This document shows positions 7,720 to 15,595 of a stretch of 64,000 nucleotides of DNA, piece after piece. The notes under the pieces are model-generated. The model did not search any database. It was not told the DNA's origin and saw nothing but the letters and a program-made list of their open reading frames with translations. Made by a program: the position numbers and the translations under genes. The stretch is from NCBI RefSeq assembly GCF_001887355.1, contig NZ_MPIN01000002.1, forward strand, positions 1,251,001 through 1,315,000, read 5' to 3'. The DNA is from Cystobacter ferrugineus. Its GTDB lineage: Bacteria; Myxococcota; Myxococcia; Myxococcales; Myxococcaceae. The number at the start of each line of letters is the position of its first letter. Position 1 is the first letter of the stretch.

Positions 7720-8877
7720 ATGTTTCGATACTTCCCCAAGAACTATGTCTGGAATTTGTCGGTCGACCTCGCGATCGAGATGGGCGCGCGCATCGGAGAG
7801 ATCGAGGAGATGTGCGCGCCGCTGCTCGCCGCGTCGGAGCAGCCGGATGCGGAAGGCACGCGCGCCTTCATGCGGACCTGGGTCGCGATGGGCGACAAGC
7901 TGCGCGCGCTGGCGGAGGACGACGAGCGCGCCGGCCGGCTGATCTCCGCGGGTGACAAGTTGCAGCGCGCCTCGGTGTACTACCTCACCGCCGAGCGCAT
8001 GCAGGGCCACGGCAATCCCGAGCGCGCGCCGCTGTATGCCCGCGTGCTCGAGTCCTTCAAGAAGGGCACGGCCCTGTCGCATGCCAACTGCGAGCGGGTG
8101 GAGATCCCGTATGAAGGCAAGCACATCGCGGGCCTCTACGTCCGCGCCGAGGGCGTGAGTGGCCGCCAGCCCATCCTGGTGCAGGTGAACGGCTTGGACA
8201 GCACCAAGGAGATGAAATACTTCGTGGGCCTGCCGCGCTGGCTGGCGCAGCGGGGAGTGGCGTCGCTGGTAATCGATCAGCCCGGCACCGGCGAGGCGCT
8301 GCGCCTGCACGACATGAAGGCGGTGTACGACAGCGAGCGCTGGGCCAGCAAGGTGGTCGACTGGCTGGAGACCCGGGACGACATCGATGCCAGGCGCATC
8401 GGCCTCGAGGGGGTGTCGCTCGGTGGCTACTACTGCCCGCGGGCGGTGGCCTTCGAGCCTCGGTTCGCGATGGGCGTGGTCTGGGGTGCCAACCATGACT
8501 GGCGCGACGTGCAGAAGAGGCGGCTGGAGAAGGAAGGCAGCTTCCCGGTGCCGCACTACTGGGAGCACGTGCGCTGGGTCTGGGGCGCGAAGGACATGGA
8601 TGACTTCATGCGCATCGCCGAGAACGTGCACCTCGATGGCGTGCTCGAGCGCATCCGGGTGCCCTTCCTGGTGACGCACGGCGAGAAGGACTCGCAAATC
8701 CCTCTCAAGTGGGCCGAGCGCACCTACGAACAACTCATCAACAGCCCGAAGCGGGAGCTCAAGGTGTTCACCGCGCGGGAAGGCGGTGTGCAGCACAGCA
8801 GCTTCGACAACAGCGCCAACGCGGGCGCCTTCATCGCCGACTGGGTCGCTGAAACCCTGGGCGGTCGCACCGCCTGA
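7720..8877 (+). CDS. Alpha/beta hydrolase, dihydropseudooxynicotine-hydrolase/FrsA-like
   Basis: 385 residues from ATG 7720. An all-helical cap (residues 1-130, FRYFPKNYVWNLSVDLAIEMG) precedes the hydrolase core. The core shows PILVQVNGLDSTKEM, the nucleophile elbow GVSLGGYY, an acid in THGEKDSQIPLKWAE and a catalytic His in GGVQHSS. This helical-cap arrangement is that of 2,6-dihydropseudooxynicotine hydrolase and related C-C bond cleaving enzymes. It is the first gene of a rightward operon (26 bp to the VOC gene). I infer that it cleaves a C-C bond in a ring-fission or side-chain intermediate. Confidence 0.88.
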   Translation: MFRYFPKNYVWNLSVDLAIEMGARIGEIEEMCAPLLAASEQPDAEGTRAFMRTWVAMGDKLRALAEDDERAGRLISAGDKLQRASVYYLTAERMQGHGNPERAPLYARVLESFKKGTALSHANCERVEIPYEGKHIAGLYVRAEGVSGRQPILVQVNGLDSTKEMKYFVGLPRWLAQRGVASLVIDQPGTGEALRLHDMKAVYDSERWASKVVDWLETRDDIDARRIGLEGVSLGGYYCPRAVAFEPRFAMGVVWGANHDWRDVQKRRLEKEGSFPVPHYWEHVRWVWGAKDMDDFMRIAENVHLDGVLERIRVPFLVTHGEKDSQIPLKWAERTYEQLINSPKRELKVFTAREGGVQHSSFDNSANAGAFIADWVAETLGGRTA

Positions 8878-8902
8878 CCCACTTCATCAAAAGGACTCCC
8901 TC

Positions 8903-9856
8903 ATGAACATCATCGGACCCGACGCCCTCGTCTTTGGCGTGGATGACGTGGCCGCCTGTAGCCAGTACCTGCTCGACTACGGCCTGAGTGGCGTGGACGT
9001 GAACGAACAGGGCGGCCGCTTCGAGGCCCTCGACGGCACGTACATCGTCATCAAGCACCACGCCGACCCCACGCTGCCGCCCTCCCTGGGCACGGCCAGC
9101 CAACTGCGCGAGACCGTCTATGGCGTGGCCGACAGCGCCACCCTGGACGCCATCGCCGCCGAGCTCGGGCGGGACCGCGAGGTGCGCCGCGATGCCCATG
9201 GCCGTCTGCACACGGTGGATGACCTGGGCTTCGCGCTGGCCTTCCAGGTGACGGTACGGCGGCCGCTGACGCTGGCGGGCGAAACCGTCAATGCACCCGG
9301 TGCCACCGCGCAGCGCCCGGTGAACGCGCTCGGGGTGGATCCAACCCGGGAGGCGCGGCCGCGGACCCTGTCACACGTGGTGTATTTCGTGCCCGACGCC
9401 GCCAAGGCCGAGGCCTTCTACGTCAAGCGCCTCGGCTTCACCTGCACGGACCGCTTCACCGGCGTGGGCCCGTTCCTGCGTCCGGCCGGCATGGCGGACC
9501 ACCACACGCTGTTCATGATCCAGACTCCGCCGCAGATGAAGGGCATCGAGCACTTCACCTTCCACATGGGCGGCCCCACCGAGGTGATGCTGGCCGGCAC
9601 CCGCTTCGTCGAGAAGGGCTACCAGTCGTTCTGGGGCCCGGGCCGGCACCGCTTCGGCTCCAACTGGTTCTGGTACTTCAACAGCCCGCTCGGCTGCCAT
9701 GTGGAGTACGACGCCGACATGGACCAGCACGACGAGCGCTGGGTCGCGCGCGAAGTACCGATGAGCGCGGATGCCTCGCAGTTGTTCCTGTTCCAGCACC
9801 GGGCCAGATGGGCACCCGTCGGCCCGCCGCCGGCTGGCGCACCCGGTAAGCACTGA
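8903..9856 (+). CDS. VOC-fold extradiol dioxygenase-like protein
   Basis: 317 residues from ATG 8903, with an AAGGA ribosome site 7-12 bp upstream. Two vicinal-oxygen-chelate modules are visible: residues about 5-135 (ALVFGVDDVAACSQYLLDYG, degenerate) and about 150-300 (LSHVVYFVPDAAKAEAFYVK, FTFHMGGPTEVM, LGCHVEYDAD). In the second module the His of LSHVVYF, a His of the FTFHMG strand and the Glu of HVEYD are placed as the Fe(II) ligands of type I extradiol enzymes. Meta-cleavage of a catecholic or hydroquinone-type product from the flavin monooxygenases in this operon is inferred. 11 bp separate it from the Rieske gene. Confidence 0.87.
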   Translation: MNIIGPDALVFGVDDVAACSQYLLDYGLSGVDVNEQGGRFEALDGTYIVIKHHADPTLPPSLGTASQLRETVYGVADSATLDAIAAELGRDREVRRDAHGRLHTVDDLGFALAFQVTVRRPLTLAGETVNAPGATAQRPVNALGVDPTREARPRTLSHVVYFVPDAAKAEAFYVKRLGFTCTDRFTGVGPFLRPAGMADHHTLFMIQTPPQMKGIEHFTFHMGGPTEVMLAGTRFVEKGYQSFWGPGRHRFGSNWFWYFNSPLGCHVEYDADMDQHDERWVAREVPMSADASQLFLFQHRARWAPVGPPPAGAPGKH

Positions 9857-9867
9857 CACCTCTGGCC

Positions 9868-11412
9868 ATGGAACGCGTGGTCTTCCTGTGCCGGCTCGAC
9901 GAGCTGCCCGATGGGCGGTCTCGCGGTTTCGATCCGCTGCGGTCCGGCCAGGACACCGTGCTGGTGGTGCGTCGGGGCCGCGAACTGCACGCCTGGCGCG
10001 ATGACTGCCCGCACCAGCCCGGTACGGCCATGGCCTGGCGCAAGGACGCCTATCTCAACCGCGACGGCAGCCGCATCGTCTGCCATTCGCACGGCGCGCG
10101 GTTCGACCTCGCCACCGGCGTCTGCACGCTGGGGCCTTGCCTGGGGCAGGCGCTGACCCGCGTGCCCGTGCTGCTGGATTCCGGCGACCGCGTCTACGCC
10201 GTGCTCGATGAGAAGGCTTCGTCAGACGCCTCGTGTTTCAACTTCGCGGGTGAGGGCGCACACCCCGAGACTCAGGAGACAGCCAGGATGACCCGAGTGA
10301 ACAAGGTATTGATTGTCGGTGGTGGGATTGGCGGCTTGTCGTTGGCCTCGGGTTTGCGCAACCGTGGCATCGGGGTCGACCTCGTCGAGGTCAAGAAGGA
10401 GTGGACCGTCTACGGGGTGGGCATCATCCAGCAATGCAATGTCATCCGGGCCATGGCCCAGTTGGGGCTGGTCGACCGCTTCCTGGACGCGGGATTCGCC
10501 TACGAGAATGTGGGGCTCTACTCGGCGGAGGGTGAGCTCATGCGGATGCTGCCTGGCGTGCGCGCGGCGGGGCCAGAGTACCCGGCCAACCTGGGCATCT
10601 CCCGGCTGGCCCTCCACAAGGTGCTCAGCTCCACCGCCGCGGAGAGGGGCACCACCATCCGCCTGGGCCTCACGGTCGAGCACCTCGAGCAGGACGCGGA
10701 CGGCGTGGATGTCATGTTCACCGACGGCACGCGGGGCTGGTACGACCTCGTCGTGGGCGCCGATGGGCTCTTCTCCAAGGTCCGGAGCATGGTCTTCGGC
10801 AAGGAGCTGAAGCCGCGTTTCACCGGACAGGCGGTCTTCCGTCACAACTTCCCGCGCGCGCCCGAGATCGACCATCTGGCGGCCTTCTACGGGAAGAATC
10901 ACAACGCCGGGCTCTGCCCGCTCTCCAAGGACCTGATGTACCTGTTCGTGACGTCCTCGGAGCCTGGCAACCCGTGGATGCCGGAGGACCGGCTCGCGGA
11001 CCTCATGAGGGAGCGCCTGGCGGAGTTCGGCGGCATCGTCGGCCGGTTGCGAGAGCAGATCTCCGACCCGAAGCAGGTGGTCTACAAGCCCATGGAGGTC
11101 ATCTTCGTCCCCGAGCCCTGGTACCGGGGCCGGGTGGTGCTCATCGGCGATGCGGTCCATGCGACGACGCCACACCTCGGGCAGGGCGCGGGCATGGCCG
11201 TCGAGGACGCGGTGGTGCTCTCGGAGCTGCTCGCGGAGGACGCCCCGGTGGAGGCGCTCCTGTCGCGCTTCATGCAGCGGCGCTACGAGCGCTGCAAGTT
11301 CATCGTGGAAAATTCAATCCAGATTGGCGACTGGGAGATGCAGGGCGCGTCCCACGCCGACCGGGCCGAGGTGGTGAAGAAGATGATGGAGGTCACGGCC
11401 CAACCCCTCTGA
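9868..11412 (+). CDS. Rieske [2Fe-2S] domain fused in frame to an FAD-dependent aromatic monooxygenase
   Basis: One uninterrupted frame of 514 residues. Residues 1-130 are a Rieske ferredoxin (DDCPHQPGTAM ... VCHSHGARFDL gives the CxH and CxxH ligands). From residue 141 (Met at 10288) a complete group A flavin monooxygenase follows: VLIVGGGIGGLSLASGL (FAD), VVGADGLFSKVRS, and VVLIGDAVHATTPHLGQGAG (second FAD motif). An AGGAGA at 10274-10279 sits 8 bp before the internal ATG at 10288, and the same signal precedes the unfused copy at 13085. A separate 374-residue monooxygenase could therefore also be made. The junction (SDASCFNFAGEGAHPETQET) looks like former intergenic DNA now read through. 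Ring hydroxylation with electrons shuttled by the Rieske domain is plausible but unproven. Confidence 0.85.
   Translation: MERVVFLCRLDELPDGRSRGFDPLRSGQDTVLVVRRGRELHAWRDDCPHQPGTAMAWRKDAYLNRDGSRIVCHSHGARFDLATGVCTLGPCLGQALTRVPVLLDSGDRVYAVLDEKASSDASCFNFAGEGAHPETQETARMTRVNKVLIVGGGIGGLSLASGLRNRGIGVDLVEVKKEWTVYGVGIIQQCNVIRAMAQLGLVDRFLDAGFAYENVGLYSAEGELMRMLPGVRAAGPEYPANLGISRLALHKVLSSTAAERGTTIRLGLTVEHLEQDADGVDVMFTDGTRGWYDLVVGADGLFSKVRSMVFGKELKPRFTGQAVFRHNFPRAPEIDHLAAFYGKNHNAGLCPLSKDLMYLFVTSSEPGNPWMPEDRLADLMRERLAEFGGIVGRLREQISDPKQVVYKPMEVIFVPEPWYRGRVVLIGDAVHATTPHLGQGAGMAVEDAVVLSELLAEDAPVEALLSRFMQRRYERCKFIVENSIQIGDWEMQGASHADRAEVVKKMMEVTAQPL
10274..10290 (+). promoter_or_regulatory. Internal ribosome binding site and start inside the Rieske-monooxygenase frame
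   Basis: AGGAGA (10274-10279) followed 8 bp later by ATG (10288-10290). It is conserved with AGGAGA-ATG before the second monooxygenase copy (ATG 13085). It suggests independent initiation of the flavoprotein in spite of the read-through. Confidence 0.6.
10288..11412 (+). repeat. Duplicated monooxygenase segment, copy 1
   Basis: This 1125-bp coding segment and that at 13085-14209 have identical length and no gaps. By eye about 40-45 of 374 residues differ. Homology continues about 70 bp upstream of the ATG in both copies, so the duplicated block was slightly larger than the gene. Confidence 0.85.
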
Positions 11413-11614
11413 ACGGAGGATTGAAAGGAGTGTGGCTCTCGATGATTCCGGAATAGGGGAGCCGGGTCCTGGCTCGTCCTGGCGCGGGACGCCCGGGCTT
11501 GCCCGCTTCCCTGGGCGTACTGGCGCTTGTCGCCACCGCCGATGTATCTGTGCCGGGGAGCTGGAGGGCGGGTCCATTGACCGACTGGGATCGGCCCAGC
11601 CCCTCGGAACGGAG
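11398..11614. repeat. 21-bp direct repeat bracketing the monooxygenase-MFS gap
   Basis: The last codons of monooxygenase copy 1 and following bases (11398-11418, GCCCAACCCCTCTGAACGGAG) recur at 11594-11614 just before the MFS start with two mismatches. This is consistent with a recombination scar from the gene duplication. Confidence 0.5.
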
Positions 11615-11620
11615 TCCTGT

Positions 11621-13009
11621 ATGAATGGCGGCGAGAAGACTGAATTGGAGGCCTCCGACGGTCTTCCCACACCGCGCCGGTATTGGGCGATCGCCGCCAT
11701 CCTGCTCGCGATCACGATGGCCGTTCTGGATGGGGCGATCGCCAACGTGGCGCTGCCCGCCATCGCGCGGGACCTGAACGCCTCGCCCGCCGCGTCGATC
11801 TGGATCGTCAACGCGTACCAACTCGCCATCGTCGTCTCGCTGCTCCCGTTCTCCTCGCTGGGAGACATCGTGGGCTACCGCCGGGTCTTCCAGGCCGGCC
11901 TCCTGGTGTTCACGTTGGCCTCGCTGGCCTGCGCGCTGTCGGGCTCCCTCGTGGGCTTGACGCTCGCACGCGTCCTCCAGGGCTTCGGCGCGGCCGCGCT
12001 CATGAGTGTCAATGCCGCCCTCGTCCGCTTCACCTACCCGAATCGGCTGCTGGGCCGGGCCATTGGCATCAACGCCCTGGTGGTCGCGGTCTCCTCCGCG
12101 ATGGGACCGACGCTCGCCTCGGCCATCCTTTCGGTCTCGGGGTGGCCCTGGCTCTTCGCCATCAACCTGCCGATGGGCGTCGTCGCGCTGCTCATCGCGT
12201 ACCGGAGCCTGCCGCACACCCGGCGTTCGGGTCTCCCCTTCGATCTGACGAGCGCGCTGCTCAATGCCCTGACGTTCGGGCTGCTGCTCATTGGCTTCGA
12301 GACCCTGACGACCGGTGCGCTACCCGCCGCCCTCCTGCTCGCCGGAGGTCTCGCCGCGGGGAGCGTGATGGTGCGGCGGCAGCTCTCTCGGACCGCGCCA
12401 CTCGTGCCGGTGGACCTGTTGCGCATCCCCGTCTTCGCCTTCTCGGTGGTGGCTTCCCTCTGCTCCTTCTCGGCGCAGATGCTCGCCTTCGTCTCCCTGC
12501 CCTTCTACTTCCAGAACGTCCTGGGCCGCGATCAGGTGGAGACCGGGTTGTTGATGACGCCCTGGCCGGTCGCGGTGGCCATCATGGCGCCCATCGCGGG
12601 GCGGTTGGCGGATCGCTTCTCGGCGGCCCTGCTGTGCGGCGTGGGGTCGGTCGTGATGGCGGCGGGATTGACGCTGCTCGCGCTCCTGCCCGCGCATGTG
12701 GCGAGCGGGGCCATCATCTGCGGCATGACCCTCTGTGGCGTGGGCTTCGGGTTCTTCCAGTCGCCGAACAACCGCGCGATGCTCTCCTCGGCTCCGAAGG
12801 CGCGCAGTGGCGGCGCGGGCGGCATGCAGGCGACGGCACGTCTCCTGGGGCAGACGTGCGGAGCCACCCTGGTCGCCGTGTGCTTCAGGGCGTTCGAGAG
12901 CCGTGGGCCCACCATGGCCCTGGGGCTCGGTGCGTGTGTGGCGGCCGTGTCGGCCGTGGTCAGCACCTTCCGGCACCATCGGCAGGTCGACGTCCAGGTG
13001 GTACCGTAG
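11621..13009 (+). CDS. MFS transporter, DHA2 (EmrB/QacA-like) family
   Basis: 462 residues from ATG 11621, with a GGAG ribosome site 7 bp upstream. About 14 hydrophobic segments are visible. DHA2 signatures are MAVLDGAIANVALPAIARDL in helix 1, SLGDIVGYRRVFQ after helix 2 and VLQGFGAAALMSVNAAL in helix 4. Family members are proton-driven exporters of drugs and organic compounds. It lies between the two monooxygenase copies with 75 bp to the second, so export of a substrate, toxic intermediate or related antibiotic is inferred. A longer frame from 11432 reads through intergenic sequence and was not used. Confidence 0.9.
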   Translation: MNGGEKTELEASDGLPTPRRYWAIAAILLAITMAVLDGAIANVALPAIARDLNASPAASIWIVNAYQLAIVVSLLPFSSLGDIVGYRRVFQAGLLVFTLASLACALSGSLVGLTLARVLQGFGAAALMSVNAALVRFTYPNRLLGRAIGINALVVAVSSAMGPTLASAILSVSGWPWLFAINLPMGVVALLIAYRSLPHTRRSGLPFDLTSALLNALTFGLLLIGFETLTTGALPAALLLAGGLAAGSVMVRRQLSRTAPLVPVDLLRIPVFAFSVVASLCSFSAQMLAFVSLPFYFQNVLGRDQVETGLLMTPWPVAVAIMAPIAGRLADRFSAALLCGVGSVVMAAGLTLLALLPAHVASGAIICGMTLCGVGFGFFQSPNNRAMLSSAPKARSGGAGGMQATARLLGQTCGATLVAVCFRAFESRGPTMALGLGACVAAVSAVVSTFRHHRQVDVQVVP

Positions 13010-13084
13010 CGCCCGTCGTCCAGACGCTTCGTGTTTCAGCACCCATGGGGGGGCGCACGCCCTGATAGCCAGGAGACAGCCAGG

Positions 13085-14209
13085 ATGGCTCGTGTGAACA
13101 AGGTGTTGATTGTCGGTGGTGGGATTGGTGGTTTGTCGTTGGCCTCGGGCCTGCGCGACCGCGGCATCGAGGTCGACCTCGTCGAGGTCAAGAAGGAGTG
13201 GACCGTCTACGGGGTGGGCATCATCCAGCAATGCAACGTCATCCGGGCCATGGCCCAACTGGGGCTGATGGACCGTGTCCTCGATGCGGGATTCGCCTAC
13301 GAGAACATGGGCATCTACACGGCGGCGGGCGAGCTCGTGCAGATGCTGCCCGGGGCACGCTCGGCGGGGCCGGAGTACCCGGCCAACCTGGGCATCTCCC
13401 GGCTGGCGCTCCACAAGGTGCTCAGCTCCACGGCCGCGGAGAGGGGCACCACCATCCGCCTGGGCCTCACGGTCGAGCACCTCGAGCAGGATGTTGACGG
13501 CGTGGACGTCATGTTCACCGACGGCACGCGGGGCCGGTACGACCTCGTCGTGGGCGCCGATGGGCTCTTCTCCAAGGTCCGGAGCATGGTCTTCGGCAAG
13601 GAGCTGAAGCCGCGCTTCACGGGGCAGTCGGTCTTCCGTCACAACTTCCCGCGTCCACCCGAGCTCGACCACCTGATGGTCTGCTACGGCAAGAATCACA
13701 ACGCCGGGCTCTGCCCGCTCTCCAAGGACCTGATGTACATGTTCGTGACGTCCTCGGAGCCCGGCAACCCGAGAGTGCCAGAGGACCAACTCGCGGACCT
13801 CATGAGGGAGCGCCTGGCGGAGTTCGGAGGCATCCTCGGCCGGTTGCGAGAGCAGATCACCGACCCGAAGCAGGTGGTCTACAAGCCCATGGAGGTCATC
13901 TTCGTCCCCGCGCCGTGGTACCGGGGGCGGGTGGTGCTGATGGGCGATGCGGCCCATGCGATGACGCCACACCTCTCGCAAGGGGCGGGCATGGCCGTCG
14001 AGGACGCGGTGGTGCTCTCGGAATTGCTCGTGGAGGACGCACCGCTGGAGGTGCTCCTGTCGCGCTTCATGCAGCGGCGCTACGAGCGCTGCAAGTTCAT
14101 CGTGGAGAGTGCGATCCAGATTGGCGACTGGGAGATGCAGGGCGCGTCCCGAGCCGACCGGTCTGGGCTCGTGAAGAAGGTGATGGAAGTCATCGCCCAA
14201 CCCCTCTGA
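13085..14209 (+). CDS. FAD-dependent aromatic monooxygenase, second copy
   Basis: 374 residues from ATG 13085, with AGGAGA 8 bp upstream. It is a group A flavoprotein hydroxylase: VLIVGGGIGGLSLASGL, VVGADGLFSKVRS, VVLMGDAAHAMTPHLSQGAG. Compared with copy 1 the usual GQG of the last motif is SQG, and GDAVHATTP has become GDAAHAMTP. Substitutions elsewhere cluster at residues 70-95 and 205-220, regions that line substrate pockets in this family, so the copies may have diverged in substrate. Unlike copy 1 it has no Rieske extension; a stop lies in the homologous upstream segment. It is the last gene of the rightward operon. Confidence 0.88.
   Translation: MARVNKVLIVGGGIGGLSLASGLRDRGIEVDLVEVKKEWTVYGVGIIQQCNVIRAMAQLGLMDRVLDAGFAYENMGIYTAAGELVQMLPGARSAGPEYPANLGISRLALHKVLSSTAAERGTTIRLGLTVEHLEQDVDGVDVMFTDGTRGRYDLVVGADGLFSKVRSMVFGKELKPRFTGQSVFRHNFPRPPELDHLMVCYGKNHNAGLCPLSKDLMYMFVTSSEPGNPRVPEDQLADLMRERLAEFGGILGRLREQITDPKQVVYKPMEVIFVPAPWYRGRVVLMGDAAHAMTPHLSQGAGMAVEDAVVLSELLVEDAPLEVLLSRFMQRRYERCKFIVESAIQIGDWEMQGASRADRSGLVKKVMEVIAQPL
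13085..14209 (+). repeat. Duplicated monooxygenase segment, copy 2
   Basis: Partner of 10288-11412, same length. The shared upstream flank starts near 13015, where GACGCTTCGTGTTTCA matches GACGCCTCGTGTTTCA near 10226. Confidence 0.85.
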
Positions 14210-14221
14210 AGCGTGAACGAC

Positions 14222-15121
14222 TCACCGCGGAGCGAGACGTCCGATCTTGCCCGCTTCCTCCGCGAACCACAGCGCACCGTCCGGGCCCGACGTGATGCCG
14301 TGGGGTTCCGCCTGTGGAGTGGGGATGGCGTATTCGGTGACGGCTCCCTCCGTCGTCATCCGGCCGATGTGGTTGCTTCCCCACTGCGTGAACCACAGGG
14401 CGCCGTCGGCTCCGGTGACGATGGCGTGCGGTCGTGCGCCCGCTCTCGGCAGCGGGTACTCGGTGACGTGTCCCTCCGTGGTCATCCGGCCGATCCGGTC
14501 CACGAGGATCTCGACGAACCAGAGCGCGCCATCCGGCCCCACCGTGATGCCCACCGGTCCGGCGTTGGGGGTGGGCAGGGCGTACTCGGTGACGTGACCC
14601 TCCGTCGTCAACCGGCCGATCCGGTTGGCCTTGTTCTCCGTGAACCAGAGCGCGCCATCCGGTCCCGTCGTGAGGGTGGAGGGGAACACGTCGGGTGAGG
14701 GGAGCGGGAACTCGGTGAGCGTGCCATCCAGGGTGATGCGGCCGAGCTGGTTCGCCGTCGACTCGGTGAACCACAGGGCGCCGTCGGGCCCCACCGTGAG
14801 GCCGAAGGGCCCCGCGTTCGGGGTGGGCAGCACGTACTCGGTGACGGCTCCTTCCGTCGTGATTCGCCCGATGCGGTTCGCCTTGTACTCGGTGAACCAG
14901 AGCGCGCCGTCGGGTCCGGCCACGATGAGGGAGGGCCCCGCGTCGGGTGTCGGGAGCGGGAAGGAGGCCAGCTCGCCGTCGACGCGGAGGCGGCCGATCC
15001 GGCCCGAGTGGATCTCCGTGAACCAGAGTGCTCCGTCCGGGCCGCCCACGATGCCATACGGACCCGCGGACGGGTTGGACAGGGGATGCTCCGTCATGGC
15101 GTTGCTCGACACTTCCTCCAT
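14222..15121 (-). CDS. vgb: Virginiamycin B lyase (streptogramin B lyase)
   Basis: 299 residues from ATG 15121, with AGGAAGGAAG just upstream. Seven beta-propeller blades repeat the pattern xxGPDGALWFTE..xNxIGRIT..G.VTEY.LPTP. The residues known to matter in the staphylococcal enzyme are all present: Tyr in SAGPYGIVGG, His in ARPHAIVTG, Glu and His in AEPHGITSG, and the Glu pair in WFAEEAGKIGRL. The enzyme linearises type B streptogramins by cleaving the ester bond, so resistance is the likely outcome. Its 3' end is 12 bp from the convergent monooxygenase and near an MFS exporter. In soil myxobacteria it could be self-protective or defensive. Confidence 0.9.
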   Translation of the reverse strand: MEEVSSNAMTEHPLSNPSAGPYGIVGGPDGALWFTEIHSGRIGRLRVDGELASFPLPTPDAGPSLIVAGPDGALWFTEYKANRIGRITTEGAVTEYVLPTPNAGPFGLTVGPDGALWFTESTANQLGRITLDGTLTEFPLPSPDVFPSTLTTGPDGALWFTENKANRIGRLTTEGHVTEYALPTPNAGPVGITVGPDGALWFVEILVDRIGRMTTEGHVTEYPLPRAGARPHAIVTGADGALWFTQWGSNHIGRMTTEGAVTEYAIPTPQAEPHGITSGPDGALWFAEEAGKIGRLAPR

Positions 15122-15201
15122 GTTCCTTCCTTCCTGAAAAGGTGTCCTGAACCCAGTAGGCTCGAAGGGTACTCCAGGGAGTCGACCCGAAAGGAGCAAC
15201 C

Positions 15202-15552
15202 ATGAGCCCGATGATGTGGCGCGGTGCCGTGATGGCGGTGGTCCTTTTCCTATGCGGATGTTCCGGTGCCGCCGGGAGCGCGATGCTCAACACCGCGGTT
15301 GCGCTCGGGGCGTCGGCGGCGTCGCGCTCCAGCGGTGGCTGCTATGCCTCGTGCCCCGTGGGCACCTCGTGCGATAGAGCCACGGGCCTGTGCGAACAGC
15401 TCCCCTGCCGCGGAGAGTGCGATCCCTTCCAGGAATGCATCGAGGAGCGGCTGACCTACCGCTGTGTCGCCCGGGGCTCGGCGAGCGGCGCCCTCATCGT
15501 CAATCCCACACAACAGCCCTCCGAGCAGACGCCCGCCGCGCCCCAGCAATGA
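15202..15552 (+). CDS. Small cysteine-rich lipoprotein
   Basis: 116 residues from ATG 15202, with AAAGGAG 7-13 bp upstream. The signal peptide ends in LFLCGC (lipobox with Cys near 20). The mature part holds spaced cysteines (GGCYASCPVGTSCDRATGLC, PCRGECDPFQECIEERLTYRC) in an EGF/dickkopf-like spacing and a Gln/Pro-rich tail. It is divergent from the virginiamycin lyase gene. Function unknown. Confidence 0.75.
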   Translation: MSPMMWRGAVMAVVLFLCGCSGAAGSAMLNTAVALGASAASRSSGGCYASCPVGTSCDRATGLCEQLPCRGECDPFQECIEERLTYRCVARGSASGALIVNPTQQPSEQTPAAPQQ

Positions 15553-15595
15553 GCCGCTGACTCATCACGTCGGCATGAGCGTGAGCAGGCTTTAC

